Assembly: GCA_963556495.2 (NCBI GenBank)
Contig: OY747710.1
Location: 43,853,500-43,917,499, forward strand
Direction: 5' to 3'
Origin: Valencia hispanica
Lineage: Eukaryota; Chordata; Actinopteri; Cyprinodontiformes; Valenciidae
Length of the DNA: 64,000 bases
Made by a program: the position numbers and the translations under genes. The notes under the pieces are model-generated. The model ran no database searches, was not told the origin of the DNA, and saw only the letters and a list, made by a program, of their open reading frames with translations. Position 1 is the stretch's first letter. Every line of letters starts with the position of its first letter. This document shows, piece after piece, positions 35,801 through 44,800 of the stretch.

Positions 35801-38800
35801 CATACAAAAAATAAATTAAAAAAATGACTTCTCATAATGCGCCACAAAGACGGGTGCCCGCCGAGACCAAAAAGGTAGAAGAATGTGTTTACTGGGTGGG
35901 ATAATAAAGTTCTGTCGCTTTCACACCTGATTTGCTCTGCACCAGGGTTTATTTGGAAGCGCTCCGACACCACCTCTCCAGCTGGGGCTGAGTTTGTTTG
36001 TTTGGTGTGCACCAGAGATCGCTGGGCTGGATTCACACCGGGCCAAAAGGTCCGGACCCAGGCAGGAAACAAATTTGAGTTTGTCTTAAGGGAACTAAAC
36101 GAGACTGAAGTGAATACGCCCTTAGGGATGCTTTTTTCAGGGTAGAAGGACTATACACTCTAACACGACAATTAGCGCAGTTGATCTAATTTATGCAAGC
36201 TAAGATCTGTGCAAGCATATTTGCTCCATTTCAACATTTGTTTGAGTTTGTGTCAGAAGTAAAAGTTTAACGGGACCAAATGAATTTTAATATCACACAA
36301 AGACAACTAGAGTTAATGGCACCTCAGTCCCCCCCCCCCCCCCATAAATTGTAACTTTTTAGAATCCTTGACCATTAAAACATTCATTTAGAAGCTGGAT
36401 TCACACTAATATCATTATCAGTTCAGCAGTTATTCACGAAAATCACTTTTCCGGTTTTCGGATCATCCCCAGATTCGAATTACTTGTTTCTGGTCCCAGT
36501 TCAAACATTTCCTGAAAATCTAATCAAAATTCACCAATAACTTTTTGAGTTATGTTGCTAACTAACAGACAGACAGACAAACCCTGGCGAAAACATATCC
36601 TCCTTGGCAGAGGTAATAATAGTTATATGGTATATACACATGATAGTTTCATGTATTAATGGAACAAAAAGTTTGCCAAACCAAATTGGCCCTGCGTTAA
36701 AAAAAAGAAAAGCCTTGGCAGTAACATCAAGCGTTTGTTTGAACTGGAACTGAGTCTTTTTAGATCACTGTGGAGGATTTCTGGTGTATTGTTCTCTGCT
36801 AAATTATTTTCATTCAACTGTGTTTTTAAGCACACAGACCTGTTTAAGGACAGCGTTTTAATCAAATCTAAGTCCAGACTTTGACTAGGACACTACAAAA
36901 CAGTTTTTTATTTTTGAGCCATTAAGAAGTGGTCTTGCTTGTCGTGCTTCTGATCACTGTGGTGTTGCACACCACAAGTGTACTTGTGTTAAAGGTGACA
37001 AGCATGGTGGTCGAAGATTCTGCTGCAGGATTCACGGTTCTGTAAATGACTGCAAGTCATCAAGGTCCTGAAGCAGCAAAGCAGCCCCTGATCCATCCAT
37101 CGTCTACGGCGCTTATCCATGCAAGGTCGCAGGGGGCTGGTACCTATCTCTAGCAGTCACTTGGCGAGAAGCAGTGTACATTCTGGAATGGTCGTCGGTC
37201 CATTGCAGGGCAACACGGAGACGCACAGGACAAAAAACTATGCACGCACACCTAAGGACAATCTAGACCAAATTAACCTAACAGTCATGTTTGTGGACTA
37301 TGGAAGGATATCAGAGTACAAAGAAAGAACCCACATATGCACAAGGAGAACATGCCAGGACTTTCTTACTGCAAGCAACAGTGCGCCCCCAGGTCATCTT
37401 CCAAAAAGCTGATCTCTGGCCTCTTTAGTCCACAGAATATTTCTCCTAAAGTCTTGGGGATCGTCAGGATGCTTTTGGAAGATGTGAATTGGGTCTCTGA
37501 GTTCCTTTCGGTCACCAGTGGTTTTAGCTTTGGAACTCTCCCACTGAAGCAAACTGTATTGCTTAATCCTGAACCCTGACCTTAACGTTGGGGTATGTCG
37601 TTTAACAATTTTAAAGTAACTTAAAAATGCTCACATTTGACTAGCTGACCCTGTTCTATGATATAAACTTCAGAATTTATATTTCCCCAAAGTCCTTCCC
37701 CTGACCTCTCATTTATGCGAGCCAAGACCGTTGACCAACTCTATTGGTCAACGGTCAACAAGAGGGAGAGTCAATCAGCGAGAATCCTCTCCCCAGTCCC
37801 CGGTGACGCGTCTCAGTCGGCTTAGCACATCAATGAAGTTAAAGTAAATAGCTAATGTTTTGGTTAAAGAAACATCCTGACCTCGGAAAACTTCACTGTA
37901 AAAAGTAGGTCAATGCTCGGTCAATGAAGTGATGCTCTCTCTGTTGACTCAGCTTTCGTGATACGAGGCGTGGCTTTCAGCTCCTTCCAGAAGGGAAAAG
38001 GGGAGCAGGGGCGGGAACTATAGCCACTGAAAGTTCAAAATCTCCTCCTCCTCTCCTTGATGACATCACGCTACAGACCACAGTTTAAACTGAGGCCAGT
38101 GACCTAGATGAGTTGTCAATTCACTCATGCAGTAATATAGGTACATTGAGGAACATAAGTATTTGAACACCCTGCGATTTTGCAAGTTCTCCCACTTAGA
38201 AATTATGGACGGGTCTAAAATTCACATTGTTATATTATATTAACGCTGATTTTCTCAGGTGTTCAAATACTTATGTGTAGAAATAAAATACAAATAAATT
38301 ATTTAAAAAACAACGCTGCCAAGAGGGAGCATATACAGGTTAAAAAGCACTGGGCCTAAGATCGAACCCTGGGGCACACCACATGTAATCCTATGGACCC
38401 TAGAGGTTGCAGGTATCTAAACTTACCATAAAAGTCCTGTCTGTGAGATAGGATGTGAACCATTTGTGAACAGCACCAGAGAGGTCAATCTGTTTTAAAC
38501 GGGTTAAAAGAATAGTGTGGTCTACTGTATCGAAGGCAGCGCTTAGATCCAGTAGAACCAACACTGTCACCCTCTGAGCATCACAGTTTAATCAAAAATT
38601 TTTTTAATCTTTAGAAGGGCCGTCTCTGTGCTGTGGTTCACCGTAAAACCAGACTGAAATTTCTCCAGGACATTGTGGTCATTAATAAAATCATTAAGTT
38701 GAATTTAAACAATTTTTTCTAAAATTTTGCTTGAAAAAAGTAAGTTGGATACCGGTCTAAAATTGTTAAAATCATTCAAATCTAAATTGCTCTTTTTCAA

Positions 38801-41800
38801 CAGGGGCCTCACTACCGCCGCTGAAAAAAAGTAAGTTGGATACCGGTCTAAAATTGTTAAAATCATTAAAATCTAAATTGCTCTTTTTCAACAGGGGCCT
38901 CACTACCGCCCCTTTAAAGGCGGCAGGAAAGACCCCCGTCTGAAGGGAGCAATTCATCATGGTTAAAATCTCATCTCTAAAAGATCCATAAAATTGCTTA
39001 AAAAAGGAAGTGAGAATCGGGTCCAAAACACATGTGGTGGGCCTCACTGAGGAGAAAACTTTATCAAGAGTCCCAGCTTCTACCAGGACAAAACTGTCCA
39101 GCGTTTCCTCTGGTAAAGACACACACTCAGATTTGTCTAAAACCATGTTACTCTGAGAAGATAAAATCTTACATCTACCTTTCCTCTGAAGTGGTCTGCG
39201 AACTCATCACAAAGAGTGTTTGAGGGGGTTTTAGGAAATGCAGTAGTAGCTCTGTTAAAAAGTTTATCAATGGTGGAAAAAAGGATTTTGGAATTATTTT
39301 TATGTTCCGAGATGATTTTGGAGAGGCATGAATTTCTTGAATTTCTTACTGCATTGTTGTATAATTTGAGAAGATCTGTGTATATTTGATAGTTTATTGT
39401 GGTTTAACTTTTTCTCCATTTTCTCTCTGCCGCCCTACAATTTCTCTTCATTTTTCGAAGGTTTTTATTTTTCCACGGCGTTGCAGCTTTAGATTTTAAA
39501 CTTTTAACTTGTAGTGGAGCAAGCCGGTCAAGAGTGGACTGAAGCCTTCTGTTAAAATCCTTGACAACAAAATCACAGGGGGCAGGTAAAACAATAGGAG
39601 GATTCTTTTTAAAAAATTTCCAGAAAACCTGCAACCACTTCAGGGGTTAGATGGCGCTTCCTGACAGTTCTCACAGAGTTCTCCTGCTGAATAAAATTGG
39701 TGATGTTAAAAAACACACAGTAGTGGTCAGAGACAGCCAAGTCAACAACAGAGGACACATGGGTGGACAGGCCATGCGTGATTACCAAGTCCAGGGTGTG
39801 TCCTTTGTTGTGAATCGGCTGCATGACATGTTGGCTAAAATCCATATAAGTCAGGATGTTTAAAAAATCTGTTGATAAAGGATCTAAAAGGTTATCTGTA
39901 TGTAGATTAAAATCACCAGCTAAAATGATCCTTTCAAAAGGAGTTGTGCAAAATTGATAAAAACTCTGAAAATTCTTGAAAAAAAAGTGCACTCTTTTTA
40001 GGAGGCCTATAAATTGTGACACATAAAATCTGAGGAGTGCTAAAAACATTTGCATTATATTCAAAAGTAAAATAGTTATCAAATAAAACAGGTTTGGCGG
40101 AAAGTGTTGATGAACTTAAAAAGGAAGTTCCGCCTCCCCTTTTGCTACTCCTCGTAGAATAAGTGAAGTAAAAATTAGGTGGGGAGGCCTCTGTAAGAAC
40201 AACAGGGGCATCTGCACTCAGCCAAGTTTCTGTTAAAAATAAACAATGAAGATTATGGTCTAAAATCAGATCATTTATTATGAAAGTTTTGTTCAGCAGA
40301 GAGCGAACATTAAAAAGTGCCATATTAATAGTGATTGGAGATGAAGGGACTGTATAATTTACTGAAAGTGGGGCTTTTGGCAACTTTTTGAGATTATTTG
40401 GATTGTATTTGTTCGGTTTATGATTTTTAGTCCGCTCTCTGCTGATAATAACAGGTATGAATGAGGTAGAGCAAGGTCTAAGTCCAGTATGTGAGTTACT
40501 GTTAAAATCAGGGGTGAGTTCATAGGAGCAGGGACCATTTGCACATCAGGAGGTGGCGGAGGAATCAGAGAGGGCAGGGGCAGTTGTGGCCAGTGTAGTT
40601 GACAGGGGGGGGGGGCGTGGACATGCCAGGCTCAATGTCAGTGTACGAGTGCCTTGTCTATTTAGATGGAGCCCATCTGGTCCAAACAGGTGCTTCCTGC
40701 CCCAAAAAATTTTAAAATTGTCTATAAAACCAATATTGTGAACGGCGGTGATGGAGGAGAGCCAAGTATTAAGGGATAAAAGTCAGCTAAAACGGCCAAT
40801 TCCTCTGCCGATAGCGGGAGTGGGGCCAGAAATAAAAACAGAGACGTGTGTTTTCTAGAAGATCAAAAAGGTGAATAAAATCACGCTTCAGGAGCTCAGT
40901 CTGCTGTTTATAAATGTCATTGGTGCCAGCATGAATCACAACTTTACTCACAGATTTGTGATGATCAATGAGCTGCAGGATCTGTTCCGTAATGTCCGTG
41001 ACAGTGGCTCCAGGGAAACACAGTGTAAGGGCTCCTCTCATCCTCACGTTTCTGATGATAGAGTCCCCGATGATGAGTGTGGTGGGCGGCGGGTCTGCAG
41101 GCGGATTTTTGCGCTGGGCAGAGGATCGTTCACCATCCAGGACTTGCTGTATGCCAGGTGTCGAAGCTTCCCCAGGACTGCAGCGATGTTTAATCGGCGC
41201 CGAGGGCTCGTTCCGTGGGTTCGGGGTGAAGTGGAGCACTCCTCGGCGAGTTCTGGCTGCAGCCTGGGGTTTGGCGCTACGTGGGGGGCTGTTGCTCCTG
41301 CTGCTGGGAGGGATTAGGCGGCGCTCCTACTGAGCTACGGCGACCAGGGGCTGTCAGAGGAGGGAAATCCACATCCAGGGCGCTGAAACGGTTTGATAGA
41401 GGCAGGCAGGTTGGAGCAGAGCGGTGGCGGCTGCTCCAAGCACCTCCACCGCGGCCTGGCCCAACCGTTAACCGGGCACCCTGGAGCACCGGAGTGGAGC
41501 TGATGGGGGCTTTTGGTTTAGCCCCCTGCTGGAACCAGCGGTCCTCCTCTGCTGCAGATGTTACGCGGGCGTTTGGCACCCCGAGTCCGCCTGGAGGCCC
41601 AGCGATGGATCCTCCCCCCGGGCTGGCAGGGAATGGTGTCTGCCGGCTAGGGGTGCACGATTTCGACAAAAAACCTAATTGCGGTTTTTCTGACAAATAT
41701 TGCGATGCGCTTTTTGGTTTTTACTTTCGATACTTTAGAGTGCATAAAACTAAAATTATGAATGAAATATATCGTTACTTTTACATCACAGTCTTGTACA

Positions 41801-44800
41801 ACTTGACACACATGCGAACAATATACAATAACCTAAAAAATATTATGTGGCCAGGGCCCTCTTCTGGCTTTTGTCTGCTGTTGAACTTGAAAAATCTCTA
41901 ATATAAACTACATAGTGATTGAGGTAATGGGATTGTCCAATGCTTCGTGATTATTAAATACCTGAACATAAATACCAAAGAATAATAAGACATAATGGAA
42001 ATTAACTTAAACAGGTAGCTTTTTTTTTTTATTGACGAATCTTTGCCATTGAAAAATAGAAAATGAACTCTTATTAGATTTAGATTTACAATCAGAAAAC
42101 AAAATCTTCTGCAATCCACTGCCATTTACTAAACATGAAACGGTTATATTGCACACATTTTAAAATAAATGACAACAATTAAAAACAAGACCTTATCCAG
42201 CCTTCTGCAAGATAAGACGTAGTAACCTGACAGTAGGGTACTCCCAGCAAAAAGAATAAGGAACCACCCCCCACCCTCCGCCTCATGATGCTTAATCGAC
42301 CTAATCGACTTTAATTTAATACACGTGTAAAACAAATGCACAAAAATGAATTATTTTTCTATAATAATTAAATAGATTCAACATCTTTCTTTGACAGAAT
42401 TGCAGACTGCACAGATGGTACCTTCCAGAAGGAAAAAGTACTATAGCTTAGTAGGATACAGTATTAGACTTAATATTTGCTGTATACGATAAAGGATTTA
42501 TGACCACTATATCCAATTGGTTGTAAGATTCAGATAATTATTTATTAAAAGCTAGACATTTTAAATGAGAATAAGAAAAGTATGTATTTGTGCCCCCCTT
42601 TTCCTGTTAATGCCCTACCTGGCCTCCGGGCAAAACTTTGCTAGAGCCGCCCCTGCACAGTTGTAGAAAACAATCCTGGTGTTATTTGTCTCTCAGAAAC
42701 AGTTTATAACTTCCCTTCAACTCATTCATGTCACCTAAAAGGTAAACCTGTTTCTGCATCAGCTGTTCGGCTCTGATGATTCAGTAAGAACATCTCCTGG
42801 TTTCATCTTCATGTTTCCATCTCACCACATATCCAAGCCGATTTCATGACCAGCAGCTTTTACAGCTGTGGCTCCAGCAAACATCAGAAAGTAATATTAA
42901 ATCAATTCTAACAGTTTATCAAGCTTAAATGTGCTGCTGTTGTTTAGCGTGACACCCACTGGTTTCCTCTTTCTGCTAAAAGTCCGCAATAAACAAACAG
43001 AAACGGGACTGCGACAGAAAAGCCGATCAGCTGATCATTGATCAGTTTCATGATTGAAGGAGCAACAGGAGAGGGAGGGAAGATGAGAGAAGAAGAAGAA
43101 GCTGCGCAGCGTAAAGAGACAGAATAACTCCAGCTTTGTGTCTTTTTATTCTAGCTGAAATACGGGACAAATCGCGTTCCTTCTCACCTTAATATGGAAC
43201 GCGTAATATTTTCTCTGAATACGGGACGATTCCGTTTTTTACGGGACGGTTGGCAACCTGAGCGCGGCAGCAGAGAGAGACTGACAGAAGAGATCTGCAG
43301 CCAGGTTCCTCTCCCGCTACCCGCTGAGAACAGTGAGAAATACATTCTGCTTTCACATTGAACACGTCGCCAAAAGTCTCTAGCAACACATGGAAAAGTT
43401 GCTAGATTTGTCACTAGTCACTTAAAAAAAAAAAAAACGTTGCCAGGGGGGTCGGAAAAGTCACTGAATATAGTGACAAAGTCGTCAAGTTGGCAACACT
43501 GCTCTCCATACAAGCTTGTTTCCCATCACCGTTTTCGTATTGGCCAGCAAGCCAGGAATGCGAGACTCAACCATTTTGATTGGAGAATAGGTTTGTCACT
43601 CAAATGACAGGGGCGGGAAAAAAACCTCAGCCTCCTGAGGTTAGGTTATCGCAGGAGTTAAAACCTCGATATCGATGCGATAAAGGTTAATTGTGCAGCC
43701 CTACCGCCAGCTGTGCACTGCTGGCGGCGGCGAAAGTCCAGCCGAAGATGATGTCCACGTCGCGCTCATGGTCCTGGATTTGGTGGAGTGTTGAGATCCT
43801 CTGCTCCAGCACCAGAACCCTCTGGCTAAGTTTTGCGCAGCCATCACACCCAGGACTGCAGTTGAGTGGAGGCATGGTGGGGGAGAAGTAATCTGCGCTT
43901 CCCACAGATTAAAACGATCAGGTAAAAAACGTCCTGGTTATTAATAAGTCAGTGGTGTTTAGAAATCCGTTAAAACCGGTATTTAAAAAGGTTTAAAACC
44001 AGTTAAAAACCATGCTTGATAGGGAGCCGGTCTTAGCACGCTGACAGACGCTGAGTAATGTAATTTTAAAAAAAATGACATTAAAGAATAAAGCTTAAGC
44101 CACACCTCCCCCCAAAAAGACTTTTACTTAAGGCCATAATGATTACAGTGTTATATAAAAATTTTAATATTGAAACATTTGGGATACATTAGGCTACCTG
44201 TTTCAGTTGCATATATATCCATTAAAATGTATGCATTTTAGTGCAATGCAAATACATTAAACAACCATATGTGGACTACTGAGCATTATTAAGTGTTTCA
44301 TGGAGTGGAAGATTAGTTGCCCATAAATATTGTAATGCTACATTTGCCAAAGTCTCTTCCACCAACATATATGAACTCTGAAACATACATCTGCTTTGTC
44401 CTGGCTGGACTGTGAAGTGGTTTGTGTAATACACAGCCAGAGGTCAGCTACAAACACACACAAAAATCAGCCTTTTTAAGTCATCAGGTGTGATCTACAC
44501 ACAGATTTTTTTTTAATTTAGTTTACCTCATTAAGACAGAAAGATAGTGACTGAAGATAGATCAATATCTATACAGTTTTCTTTCCCTATGTGTGTCACA
44601 AGGTGTATAAAATATGAAGCATTATATATCAAAAGTCTTACAACCTCAGCACAGACAAAATTGTGCAGATACCTGCAATCTCTAATGACCGGCTTGGGGG
44701 CACACGGACCTCAGGTTGGGAACCACTGTTCTCGTGGCTGAATCCGCGCTCCGCTGCCACACTGGAGACTGGAACTACAAGCTCCACTTCAGCCAAAGTT

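Larger units (their letters stand above)
38320..43910 (-). mobile_element. L2-type LINE, decayed (copy B), split by a hAT element
   Basis: Minus-strand relative of copy A. From 43910: a short 5' leader, ORF1 start (43875), a 2056 bp hAT-like insertion (41648-43703), the rest of ORF1 to the TGA at 40546-40548, then ORF2 to 38320. The element stops inside RT at the YMLPLG position, so the YADD block and 3' end are missing, probably lost where the Tc1 fragment at 38145-38315 adjoins. It is older than copy A, with several frameshifts and a 91-bp tandem duplication. Confidence 0.88.

Noticed and set aside
41281..41901. 206-codon plus-strand ORF
   Set aside because: Antisense shadow of the GC-rich proline region of L2 ORF1 running into the hAT end; no independent evidence.
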